A stretch of 64,000 nt of DNA from UBA10649 sp963700745 (GTDB lineage: Bacteria > Actinomycetota > Actinomycetes > S36-B12): positions 403,728-467,727 of the forward strand of contig CAVOYT010000012.1 in assembly GCA_963700745.1 (NCBI GenBank), given 5' to 3'. A program made the position numbers and the translations under genes. Shown piece after piece: positions 25,888-33,955 of this stretch. The notes beneath the pieces are model-generated. The model saw nothing but the letters and a program-made list of their open reading frames with translations, made no database searches and had not been told where the DNA came from. The stretch's first letter is position 1; each line of letters begins with the position of its first letter.

Positions 25888-27168
25888 GTGGAGAATGGCG
25901 CCGTGACGGAGCGCACGGACGATGCGGAGGCCCGGCTCGGGCTGGCGCGATGGCTGACGACCGCCGAGGCCACCGGACCCCTCGAGGCCGCCGACGCCGC
26001 GGTCGGCCGGCACCCCCGCGACCCTCTTGCCGCGGCCGCCGACCTGCGGCGCGGGCTGCCCGAGCTGGCCCCCGACCGGGCCGCCGCCGTTCTGGAACAG
26101 GCGGATCTGGCTCGGCTCGCGGCCGAGCGCTACGGCATCGACCCGTCCGCTCGGCTGCTGCTGACCCGTGACGGCCTGGAGCAGGCCACCCGCCCCGAGA
26201 TCGCCGCGCGCCGGGCCCGCCTCCTGCGCGCCGCCGGCGCCAGCCGCGTCCTCGACATCACCGGTGGCCTGGGGTTCGACACCGCAGCGTTCCTGGCCGC
26301 TGGACTGTCCGTGACCGTCGTCGAGCGCGACCCGGCGACCGCGGCCCTCCTTGCCCACAACTGCCCCGACGCCGTCGTCCTGGCCGAGGACATCACCGGC
26401 CCGGGCGTCCTGGCGGCCCTGCTCGCCAGCCTCGACGATCACGACGTCGTGTTCGCCGATCCCGCTCGCCGCGATCCCGCCGCGCCGCGCGGGACGGCGT
26501 CTGCCCGAGCCCGCCCCGAACGTGATCCGGCCCGCTGGTCCCCCGCCTGGGGTTTCGTCGAGGCGATCCGGCACCCACGCGTGACGGCCAAGGTGGCGCC
26601 GGCGTTCACGACACCACCCGGCTGGCAGGCCGAGTGGACCAGCGTCGATCGCACGGTCGTGGAGTGCGCGGTTCACTCGTGGACCCTCAACCCGGCGGTT
26701 CGGCGGGCCGTGGTGATGTCCGGCGGATCCCCCACGGTGGTGGATGCAGACGATGACGCACCGGCCCTGCCGATCGCGATGGGCCTGCGAACGTGGCTTC
26801 ACGAGCCCGATCCGGCCGTGCAGCGTGCGCGTGCCGTCGCGTCGCTGCGCCAGTTCGACGACGGCCTCGAGGAGGTCGATCCGGAGAGCAGCTGGCTGAC
26901 GAGCGACCAGCCGTCACCGAGTCCCGTCTATCGCAGCTACCTGGTGGTCGAGGAGCTGACGGGGAGCGCACGCGCCCAGGGCCGACGGCTGGCCACGCTC
27001 GGGGTCAGCAGGCTCACGGTGAAGTCGCGGGACGTGGCCGCGGACCCACGGCGCACGCTGCGCGACCTGGGCGTCGCGGAGGGACCGGGCCTGGTCCTCG
27101 TACTGACGAGGCGGAACGGCCGGGTGGTCAGCGTGCTGGCTGAGCCAGGAGCTGCGCGACCCTCCTGA
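25888..27168 (+). CDS. class I SAM-dependent methyltransferase, THUMP-like C-terminus
   Basis: This is a 426-residue protein. A helical N-terminal region (~100 residues) is followed by a Rossmann methyltransferase core: RVLDITGGLGFDTAAFL (motif I, SAM loop), VTVVERDPATAALLAHN (motif II acid), VVFADPARRDP (motif IV, D-P-A-R-R). The C-terminal ~120 residues (YLVVEELTGSARAQGRRL; LTVKSRDVAADPRR) resemble the THUMP-like domain fused to this actinobacterial family, which hints at an RNA substrate. GTG at 25888 or 25903 could start it. Its 3' end overlaps the convergent mmuM by 41 bases. The target nucleotide is unknown. Confidence 0.82.
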   Translation: MENGAVTERTDDAEARLGLARWLTTAEATGPLEAADAAVGRHPRDPLAAAADLRRGLPELAPDRAAAVLEQADLARLAAERYGIDPSARLLLTRDGLEQATRPEIAARRARLLRAAGASRVLDITGGLGFDTAAFLAAGLSVTVVERDPATAALLAHNCPDAVVLAEDITGPGVLAALLASLDDHDVVFADPARRDPAAPRGTASARARPERDPARWSPAWGFVEAIRHPRVTAKVAPAFTTPPGWQAEWTSVDRTVVECAVHSWTLNPAVRRAVVMSGGSPTVVDADDDAPALPIAMGLRTWLHEPDPAVQRARAVASLRQFDDGLEEVDPESSWLTSDQPSPSPVYRSYLVVEELTGSARAQGRRLATLGVSRLTVKSRDVAADPRRTLRDLGVAEGPGLVLVLTRRNGRVVSVLAEPGAARPS

Positions 27169-28048
27169 TGGCACGGTCGTCGGTGCCGCAGCAGCCGCCC
27201 ACCGCGCGTACGCCGGCCGCCAGCCAGTCCTGCACGGCGGCATCCGGGAAGGCCTGGGCCGGATCGGCGTCGCCGTGCCACTCGTTGTCGGCCGGGTCCC
27301 ACTGGCCGCCGGCGTTGGGGTACACCACGACGGGCAGGTCCGTCGTCGCCCGGATGCGGGTCACCAGCGAGGTGAGGTACCGCGCGTCGGTGCAGTTGAT
27401 GCCGACGGCGATCACGGACGGGGCCGACTCCGCGGCCGCCACCGCGTCCTCGACCGGCTGGCCGGCGCAGACGTGGGCGCCGTCCACCGCCGAGAACGAG
27501 AACCAGGCCGGGAGATCCGGATAGTCGGCGAGCACCTCGGTCAGTGCCTCGACCTCCTCGACGTCGGGGATCGTCTCGATCGCCAGCAGGTCCGGCTCAG
27601 TGGCGACCAGGACGTCCAGCCGCTCTCGGTGGAAGTCGACCAGCTGCCGACGGGTCAGGCCGTAGTGACCGCGATACTCCGATCCGTCGTGGAGGATCGC
27701 GCCGTACGGTCCGACGCTGGCCGCCACCCGGACACCATCGGAGCCCTGCACGGCATCGCGCGCCACCCGCGTGCTCGCCCGCATCGCTGCCTCGGCGTCC
27801 TCCCCGTCCAGCCCGGCCTCCTCGAACCCCCAGCGCGACAGCTGGTAGCTCGCGGTGATGATGACGTCGGCGCCAGCCGCCACGTAGTCAGCGTGCGCAC
27901 GGGTGACGGCCGCGGGGTTGTCCAGCAGGACGTGACCGGTCCACAGGGTCCCCGAGGTGTCCTGGCCGAGCCGGGTCAGTTGCGTGGACAGCCCGCCGTC
28001 GACGACCACCGGGTCGGCGCCGAAGAGGTCGCGCCAGGCGTTACTCAT
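27128..28048 (-). CDS. mmuM: homocysteine S-methyltransferase
   Basis: This is a 306-residue zinc-dependent barrel enzyme that transfers a methyl group from S-methylmethionine (or SAM) to homocysteine to make methionine. VVVDGGLSTQLTRLG is the family start, GINCTDARYL carries the first zinc Cys, and VGGCCGTDDRAIR near the C-terminus carries the other two. Full length. ATG 28048 lies six bases after the polysaccharide deacetylase stop, so it may be co-transcribed with that gene despite unrelated functions. No SAM or B12 riboswitch precedes it. Confidence 0.92.
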   Translation of the reverse strand: MSNAWRDLFGADPVVVDGGLSTQLTRLGQDTSGTLWTGHVLLDNPAAVTRAHADYVAAGADVIITASYQLSRWGFEEAGLDGEDAEAAMRASTRVARDAVQGSDGVRVAASVGPYGAILHDGSEYRGHYGLTRRQLVDFHRERLDVLVATEPDLLAIETIPDVEEVEALTEVLADYPDLPAWFSFSAVDGAHVCAGQPVEDAVAAAESAPSVIAVGINCTDARYLTSLVTRIRATTDLPVVVYPNAGGQWDPADNEWHGDADPAQAFPDAAVQDWLAAGVRAVGGCCGTDDRAIRRVAQLLAQPAR

Positions 28049-28054
28049 GCCCGG

Positions 28055-28852
28055 TCAGCTCGACGCAGGGGCGGGCAGGTAGTCGTCCAGGTTCGCCGGG
28101 GCCAGGCCGGCCTTCCGGGCTGCGCGCACCGCGGCCTTGAGGTCCTTCTCCAGGTTCGGGGTGAAGTGGAGCAGGATGATCGAGCCCGGCCCGAGGCCCT
28201 TGCCGGCCTGGGTCAGCCGGCCCTTGTCCACCACGGCGTCCCACATCACGAGTTCGCTGATACCGCACCGGTCCGCCGTGACCTGCGCGAGCTGGCGGGA
28301 GTAGCCCGCCCCGTATGGGGGCCGCATCATCCACGGCATCGATCCGAAGTCCTTCGTCAGCGCGCGCTGGGTGTAGCAGATCTCGTGGTCCAGGTCGGTG
28401 GAGGATCGAGCGAGACTGGCATGGGTCGCGGAGTGGTTCTGCACGCTGCCCCACGCCGTGATCCGCTCGAAGTAGCGGGCCCGGTCCTTGATGGTCCAGG
28501 CGCTGAGGAACGCCGTGACGGGCAACTTCGTCTTCTCGACGTATGCCAGTCCCCGGCGGTCCTTGGTGACGCCGTCGTCGATCGTGATGAAGACCACGGG
28601 GTCCGTGGTCTTCTTGCGGAACGTGACGTTCATCGGAGGCAGCGAGGAGCGGACGAGGTCGCGGGTGACCGAGAACGCGCTCGTCCCACTGGCGGCCGGA
28701 ACGGCAGCCGGCGCCGCCGCAGGAGCCGCGGCCGCCTCGGCGGCAGTGGCGGAGGTGACGGGGGTCGCGATGGTCAGGAGGCCGGCCAGGACGGCGAACG
28801 CCGCGGGAACGCCCGCCGCGACCGCGACGGCGCGTGCACGGAACACGGCCAT
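28055..28852 (-). CDS. secreted polysaccharide deacetylase (NodB domain)
   Basis: This is a 265-residue exported protein. The signal peptide (residues 1-~38, core VPAAFAVLAGLLTIA) leads to an Ala/Pro-rich linker and a carbohydrate esterase 4 domain: FITIDDG (residues 88-94, catalytic base and metal Asp), H140 and H144 in NHSATH (metal), and RPPYG. This family removes N-acetyl groups from peptidoglycan or other cell-surface glycans. Here H(S/T)xxH is conserved and the C-terminal ILLHF supplies the last motif. The start has GAGGAGG just upstream. A role in wall modification is inferred from export. Confidence 0.9.
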   Translation of the reverse strand: MAVFRARAVAVAAGVPAAFAVLAGLLTIATPVTSATAAEAAAAPAAAPAAVPAASGTSAFSVTRDLVRSSLPPMNVTFRKKTTDPVVFITIDDGVTKDRRGLAYVEKTKLPVTAFLSAWTIKDRARYFERITAWGSVQNHSATHASLARSSTDLDHEICYTQRALTKDFGSMPWMMRPPYGAGYSRQLAQVTADRCGISELVMWDAVVDKGRLTQAGKGLGPGSIILLHFTPNLEKDLKAAVRAARKAGLAPANLDDYLPAPASS

Positions 28853-28989
28853 GAGGCCTCCTCGCCCAGGGGAAGCCGACCCTGGTGGGGCCGGTGAGCC
28901 AGAAGATGATTTCTGTTGCAGGTGATCTTACCCGTTCGTCGGGCCTCCCACGACCATGATGTTGGCCTCGCCCCTCCGGCCGGGCGCCG

Positions 28990-30045
28990 TCACCACACCG
29001 CGCGAGTGACCGGCAGGTTCGACGTCGTGGCGAAGTCGAGCGGCGAGCCCGCCACTCCCGTGCGGGCCAGTCGGGATCCGAGGGCGGCGACCATGGCGCC
29101 GTTGTCCGTGCACAGACCCGGCCGCGGAACGCGCAACTCGATCCCGGCGGCGTCGCAGCGCTCGGCCGCCATGGCACGCAGCCGGGAGTTGGCGGCCACG
29201 CCCCCGCCCAGGACGGCGTGCCGCACCCCGGTGTCCCGGCATGCGGACACCATTCGAGCGGTGAGCACGTCCGCGATGGCCTCCTGGACCGACGCGGCGA
29301 CGTCCGCCACCGGCACCGCCTCGCCGGCCTCCTCCCTGGCCCGCACCCATCGGGCGACCGCCGTCTTGAGACCCGAGAACGAGAAGTCGTAGGGGTACCG
29401 CTCGCGATCCCCCGGATTGCTCAATCCCCGCGGGAAGGCGATCGCGGCCGGGTCGCCGTCGACGGCGATGCGGTCGATCCACGGCCCTCCGGGGAACGGC
29501 AGGCCGAGCAGCCGCGCGACCTTGTCGAAGGCCTCCCCCGCGGCGTCGTCCAGGGTCTGGCCCATCGGGGTGATGGTCGACGCCTCGTCGGCGACCATGA
29601 GCAGCGACGAGTGCCCGCCCGAGACGAGGAGCCCGATGGTCGGGTCCGGCAGTGCCCCGTGCTGCAGCTCGTCGACCACCACGTGGCTGGCCAGGTGGTT
29701 GACCCCATAGACCGGGACCCCGAGCGCAACACCCAGGGCCTTGGCCGTGGCCACCCCGACAATGAGCGCCCCCACCAGGCCGGGACCAGCGGTGACGGCG
29801 ATCGCATCGATATCGCCCAGACTCAGGCCGGCACTCTCGCAAGCGCGCAGCAGGGTCGGCTCCATTGCCTCCAGATGCGCACGGCTGGCGACTTCCGGCA
29901 CGACACCACCGAAGCGGGCATGCTCGTCGACGCTCGAGGCGATCTCATTGGCCAGGAGGGTCCGACCGCGCACGAGGCCGATGCCGGTCTCGTCGCAGGA
30001 GGTCTCGATGCCGAGCACGATCGGATCGCCCCCGGGCCACGTCAT
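28990..30045 (-). CDS. tsaD: tRNA t6A37 threonylcarbamoyltransferase TsaD
   Basis: This 351-residue ASKHA-fold catalytic subunit transfers threonylcarbamoyl from TC-AMP to A37 of ANN-decoding tRNAs, working with TsaB and TsaE. GIETSCDETG starts the fold; H117 and H121 in NHLASH bind the metal; LLVSGGHSSLL and GGGVAANSRLR are the nucleotide loops; CTDNGAMVA ends the active site. ATG 30045 overlaps the rimI stop (ATGA). The whole t6A set except tsaC lies here as tsaE-tsaB-rimI-tsaD, the common actinobacterial arrangement. Confidence 0.98.
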   Translation of the reverse strand: MTWPGGDPIVLGIETSCDETGIGLVRGRTLLANEIASSVDEHARFGGVVPEVASRAHLEAMEPTLLRACESAGLSLGDIDAIAVTAGPGLVGALIVGVATAKALGVALGVPVYGVNHLASHVVVDELQHGALPDPTIGLLVSGGHSSLLMVADEASTITPMGQTLDDAAGEAFDKVARLLGLPFPGGPWIDRIAVDGDPAAIAFPRGLSNPGDRERYPYDFSFSGLKTAVARWVRAREEAGEAVPVADVAASVQEAIADVLTARMVSACRDTGVRHAVLGGGVAANSRLRAMAAERCDAAGIELRVPRPGLCTDNGAMVAALGSRLARTGVAGSPLDFATTSNLPVTRAVW

Positions 30046-30497
30046 GACCGCCGCCGATCAGCGAGCGCCAGTCGCATGACGACAGCGTCCACGCCGTCGG
30101 GGTAGTAGCGCGGACGCGTGCTGATCCGCGCGAAGCCGAACCGTTCGTACAGGGAGATCGCCGGAGCATTGTCGGCACGCACCTCGAGCAGGACGTGGGT
30201 CGCGTCCCGATCGGCCGCGCCCGCGAGCAACGCCGCCATCAGGTCGGACGCCAGTCCGCGCCGCTGGTGATCCGCAGAGACGGCGATGGTCTGCACGTCC
30301 GCATCCGTCGCCGTCACGAAGAGCCCGGCGTAGCCCACCGGGCGACCCTCATCGAGGGCCACGACGTAGTGACGGGTCGGCTGGGACAGCTCCTGCCAGA
30401 ACTGCTCCAGCGTCCATGCATCCGACGGGAACAAGGACGCCTCGAGGTCGTGCACCCGTTCGATGTGCCACCACCGCATCGGCTCCACGGAGATCAT
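30042..30497 (-). CDS. rimI: ribosomal protein S18-alanine N-acetyltransferase RimI
   Basis: This is a 151-residue GNAT acetyltransferase. The acetyl-CoA loop is QRRGLASDLMAALL (motif A, Q/RxxGxG/A), preceded by VQTIAVSADH, and LEVRADNAPAISLYERFGF is the conserved substrate/C-terminal motif of RimI. The ATG at 30497 is preferred because it directly overlaps the tsaB stop (TGATG); the frame extends much further upstream only through antisense-like sequence over tsaB. It acetylates the N-terminus of S18 in E. coli; in actinobacteria target specificity may be broader. Confidence 0.93.
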   Translation of the reverse strand: MISVEPMRWWHIERVHDLEASLFPSDAWTLEQFWQELSQPTRHYVVALDEGRPVGYAGLFVTATDADVQTIAVSADHQRRGLASDLMAALLAGAADRDATHVLLEVRADNAPAISLYERFGFARISTRPRYYPDGVDAVVMRLALADRRRS

Positions 30498-31237
30498 CAC
30501 GCGGCTCCCCCACTGGCGACGGCATCCGGGCGACGCAGGTACAGCGGGCGAGGCGGGAGCAGGTCCTGCCCCACCAGTGCCTGCGACGTGGCGCCGGTGT
30601 CCTCGCCGTGCGCATCGAGCGGCGTGACGGTCGCGACGGGGCTCATGCCGGCCCCCAGCAGGGCGTGGGCGCGCCGGCCCACCCATCCGGCGTGGGCGTA
30701 GCTCGCCGGGTCGGCGGCATCGTCGCCGGCGAGCAGCGCCCCGAACAGGTGGGAGTGGAGTGCGGCACCGTGCCCGGCCCACGCGCCGGCGCGCAGTCCG
30801 GGATCGATGTCGGCCGCCGGCGACACCCTCGGTCCCTCGACGCGGGACCCGTCGCCGGCGTACCAGGCCCAGTAGACCTCCCTGCGTCGGGCATCGACCG
30901 CCACCCCGAACCCATCGGGTCGCGGCGCGGCGTCGATGACGGCCATGGCGATCGCGTCGAGCGAGCAGATCCCGACGACGGGACACTGCCACGCCGTGCC
31001 GACGGCCAGGGCCGTGGCGATGCCGACCCTGAGCCCGGTGTACGGACCTGGACCGACTCCGCAGGCCACCGCCGAAATGTCCGACCGACCCGCGTCCCCA
31101 CGCAGATCGGCGAACAGCGGCGCCAGGATCTCGGCGTGCCGCCGGGGGTCGAGGTGGCTTCGCTCGGACACGATCGTGCCCGCGTCGACCATCGCCACCG
31201 ACGTCAGGGCACTGGAGGTGTCGAAGGCCAGGATCAT
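30497..31237 (-). CDS. tsaB: tRNA t6A dimerisation/activation protein TsaB
   Basis: This is a 246-residue ASKHA-fold paralogue of TsaD that dimerises with it and is required for t6A formation. MILAFDTSSALTSVAMVD is the typical start and GPGPYTGLRVGIATA the diagnostic TsaB motif; metal-binding His residues of TsaD are lacking, as expected. The ATG at 31237 is chosen by homology; the open frame runs 51 residues further upstream into tsaE. It overlaps tsaE (stop 31234) and rimI, implying coupled translation. Confidence 0.95.
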   Translation of the reverse strand: MILAFDTSSALTSVAMVDAGTIVSERSHLDPRRHAEILAPLFADLRGDAGRSDISAVACGVGPGPYTGLRVGIATALAVGTAWQCPVVGICSLDAIAMAVIDAAPRPDGFGVAVDARRREVYWAWYAGDGSRVEGPRVSPAADIDPGLRAGAWAGHGAALHSHLFGALLAGDDAADPASYAHAGWVGRRAHALLGAGMSPVATVTPLDAHGEDTGATSQALVGQDLLPPRPLYLRRPDAVASGGAA

Positions 31238-31725
31238 TCCGGCCACTCCCCTTCCGCGAGGGCGTCCGTCCAGTGGTCGCCCTGAGCGGTCAGGGTGACC
31301 GTTCGCGCCTGATCCTCCTCGCCCCGTGGATGCACAATCGTCACGTCCAAGCGGGACGACGACAGCCGCTCTGCGAGACCACTGCCCCACTCGACGACCA
31401 CGACGCTCCTGTCGAGGTCCGTGTCGAGATCGAGATCGTCGAGCTCGACGGCGGACCCCAGACGGTAGGCATCGACGTGCACCAGATCCGGACCGTCGGA
31501 CGGGTGGACGTGGACCCGGGCGATGACGAAGGTCGGGCTGGTCACCGCCTCGTCGATACCGAGCCCGCGGGCCAGGCCCTGGGCCAGCGTCGTCTTCCCC
31601 GCCCCGAGCTCACCGGACAGGACCACGACGTCGCCCTCCCGGCAGGTGCGGCCGAGCCGGACACCGAGCTCGCGCATGGAGTCAGCGGTCGCGACGGTCA
31701 CCTGACGGGTGATCGTCTCGGTCAC
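31234..31725 (-). CDS. tsaE: tRNA t6A ATPase TsaE
   Basis: This 163-residue P-loop ATPase resets the TsaB-TsaD complex. Walker A is SGELGAGKTTLAQGLARGLG; the switch-like VTSPTFVI and the strand LVHVDAYRLGS with VVVVEWGSGL (Walker B region, EW) are family signatures. GTG 31725 overlaps the upstream hydrolase stop. Slightly longer than E. coli TsaE because of a C-terminal extension. Confidence 0.96.
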   Translation of the reverse strand: MTETITRQVTVATADSMRELGVRLGRTCREGDVVVLSGELGAGKTTLAQGLARGLGIDEAVTSPTFVIARVHVHPSDGPDLVHVDAYRLGSAVELDDLDLDTDLDRSVVVVEWGSGLAERLSSSRLDVTIVHPRGEEDQARTVTLTAQGDHWTDALAEGEWPE

Positions 31726-32822
31726 GCAGCATCGTCTCCGGCGTCCGCGGCGATGTCCCGGTGGACACGTTCGAGCAGCGCCAGCAGGGGTACGTCGACC
31801 TCCTGATGCTTCTCGAGGGTCAGCATGTGCCCGCTGTCGGGTACCACCACGTACTCCGCCCCTGGGACCCGGCGGACGATCTCGTCACTCTGCTCCTTGG
31901 GCGTGAGGCGGTCCGTCTCTCCAACGATGACGAGCAGCTCGACGGACTCGAAGGTGCCGAGGGCCGCCCGCTTGTCGTGCTCCTGGAGCGCTGGCAGGAA
32001 CTCGGCCACCACGTCGATGGGGGTCGCCGAGACCATCCCGGCCACGAACCGGCTGGCCTGTTCGGTGGCGGTGGACCCGAACGAGTACAGCCGGGTCAGC
32101 AGGAGCCCAAGGTCACTGTTGCTCCAGCGGGTGCGCTCGACCAGACCCTTGCGGCGGGCCAGCGCGGCGGCCACCGACGGAGCCACCCGGTGGAAGACAT
32201 GTCCGAAGCCGGGCGGCAGCCCGAGCATCCCGGCCGACAGTCCGCCGGCGGAGGTCGCGATCAGGGCCACGCCGTACACGCGGTCGAGGAACAGCTCGGG
32301 CCGCTGCGCGGCGAGCGCCATGATCGTCATGCCGCCCATCGAGTGTCCGACCAGCATGAGAGGTCCCGTCGGGGCGACCGCATCGATCAGGATGCCGAGG
32401 TCCTCTCCGAGCTGGTCGACGTGATGGGTGTCGAAGTCGGCGCGCATCGAGCGGCCGTGACTGCGGTGGTCGTAGAACACCAGTCGGGCCCGACCCCGCA
32501 GGTCCTGGCGCTGGAAGTGCCAGGAGTCCAGGTTGAGCGCGTATCCGTGGCAGAAGATCACGGTCAGGCCGTCGTCGGGAGCGCCCTCGCCGGGAGCGTC
32601 GACCTCGACGTGCAGCTCGGTGCCGTCTGTCGTGACAACGGTCATCGGCTCGCCGCGCACCGTGCCGAAGTCCGCCGGCATCGGGCCCGTCCCCGCCACC
32701 CCGGTGGACCGCAGCAGGGAGCGCTCGACGATCGCCCCGAGAGCAGCCCCCGCGGCGAGGGCACCGGCGGCGAGGAGCCCCCGGCTGGCCACCCGCAGGG
32801 CCGGCGTCACCTCCGGTGTCAC
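31722..32822 (-). CDS. membrane-anchored alpha/beta-hydrolase
   Basis: This is a 366-residue hydrolase with an N-terminal hydrophobic anchor (GLLAAGALAAGAALGAIV). VIFCHGYALNLDSW is the oxyanion strand-loop, LVGHSMGGMTIMALA the nucleophile elbow (Ser), VGETDRLTPKEQ the acid and PDSGHMLTLEKH the catalytic His. This complete triad places it among active esterase/lipase-like enzymes. A hydrolase in exactly this position, between alr and tsaE, is conserved in actinobacteria, and its start GTG overlaps the alr stop. Substrate unknown. Confidence 0.88.
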   Translation of the reverse strand: MTPEVTPALRVASRGLLAAGALAAGAALGAIVERSLLRSTGVAGTGPMPADFGTVRGEPMTVVTTDGTELHVEVDAPGEGAPDDGLTVIFCHGYALNLDSWHFQRQDLRGRARLVFYDHRSHGRSMRADFDTHHVDQLGEDLGILIDAVAPTGPLMLVGHSMGGMTIMALAAQRPELFLDRVYGVALIATSAGGLSAGMLGLPPGFGHVFHRVAPSVAAALARRKGLVERTRWSNSDLGLLLTRLYSFGSTATEQASRFVAGMVSATPIDVVAEFLPALQEHDKRAALGTFESVELLVIVGETDRLTPKEQSDEIVRRVPGAEYVVVPDSGHMLTLEKHQEVDVPLLALLERVHRDIAADAGDDAA

Positions 32823-33955
32823 GACGCCGCCTCCACGTACTCGCGCTGCACCCGCGACCCGATCCGGGTCACGATCTCGTAGCCGATCGTGTCCAGCTCA
32901 GTCGCCCACCGATCGGCCGTCCACTCACCATGGCTGCCGGGACCGAACACGTACACATCGTCCCCCACGTGGGGGAGGTCATGCGCCCCCAGGTCGACCA
33001 CGAACTGGTCCATGGCCACCCGGCCGACAACGGGAACGAGGCGTCCGTCGATTGCCACGCGGACCCTGTTCCCGGCCGCCCGCGGCACTCCGTCGGCGTA
33101 GCCCAGCGGAACCAGCCCCAGGGCCGTCTCGGCCGGCGCCGTCCACGTACCCCCGTAGGAGACGCTGGTACCCGGCTCCACCCCCTTCACGTGGGCGAGG
33201 CGGGCGACCACGGTCATCGCGGGCAGGAGGCCCAGATCGGCGGCCGAGCCCAGGCCGGCGTCGGGCGTCAGGCCGTACATGGCGATGCCCACGCGGACGA
33301 GGTCGAACCGGCACTCGGGGTAGGCCCAGATGCCGCCGCTGTTGCTCAGGTGCCGGAGCCGTGGCCGGATCCCGCGGTTCTCGGCGAGCTCGAGGGCCAG
33401 CAGGTACCGCTCCAGCTGACGAGGGACCGAGGCGCTGCCCGGTGTGTCGGCGTCGGCCAGGTGCGACCAGACGGCCTCGACCTCGACGGTGCCGTCAGAC
33501 ATCGCCGGCAGGACGGCGTCCAGCAGCTCGGGGAGCTGCGCAAGGGTTGCGCCGTTGCGGGACAGGCCGGTGTCGACCTTGATCTGGATCCGCGCGCGGC
33601 CGCCGACCCGCCGGGCCGCCTCCACCACTTCCGCCAGGGCCCACGTGGAGGAGACCGATAGGTCAACTCCCGCCCGGACACAGGCGGGGATGTCCGGATC
33701 GCCCGGTGCCCACAGCCAGGCCAGCACCCGCCCCTCATCGCCCATCGCGCGCAGCGCCAGAGCCTCCGACGGCAGGGCGACCCCGAGCCATGGGACGCCT
33801 GCCCCGCGGGCCGCGCGTGCCACCGGCCCCATGCCATGTCCGTAGGCATCGGCCTTCACGACGGCCATCACGCTGGCGTTGCCCGCCATCCGGGTGATCG
33901 TCGAGACGTTGGCCCGGATCGCCGACAGGTCGACCACCGCCGCCGCGCGCTTCAC
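32819..33955 (-). CDS. alr: alanine racemase
   Basis: This PLP enzyme makes D-alanine for peptidoglycan. K34 in AVVKADAYGHG forms the Schiff base, the N-terminal TIM barrel follows, and the C-terminal beta domain carries the catalytic Tyr region (VSYGGTWTA; VPLGYADGVPR). RVAMDQFVVDL is a conserved dimer/active-site strand. GTG at 33955 is selected because it overlaps the nnr stop (33952) and starts at the family-typical VVDLSAIRANV; 57 extra in-frame residues upstream are not conserved. Length is 378 residues. Confidence 0.97.
   Translation of the reverse strand: MKRAAAVVDLSAIRANVSTITRMAGNASVMAVVKADAYGHGMGPVARAARGAGVPWLGVALPSEALALRAMGDEGRVLAWLWAPGDPDIPACVRAGVDLSVSSTWALAEVVEAARRVGGRARIQIKVDTGLSRNGATLAQLPELLDAVLPAMSDGTVEVEAVWSHLADADTPGSASVPRQLERYLLALELAENRGIRPRLRHLSNSGGIWAYPECRFDLVRVGIAMYGLTPDAGLGSAADLGLLPAMTVVARLAHVKGVEPGTSVSYGGTWTAPAETALGLVPLGYADGVPRAAGNRVRVAIDGRLVPVVGRVAMDQFVVDLGAHDLPHVGDDVYVFGPGSHGEWTADRWATELDTIGYEIVTRIGSRVQREYVEAAS

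Noticed and set aside
27960..28060. SAM or cobalamin riboswitch upstream of mmuM
   Set aside because: Only six bases separate mmuM from the upstream gene, leaving no room for an aptamer.
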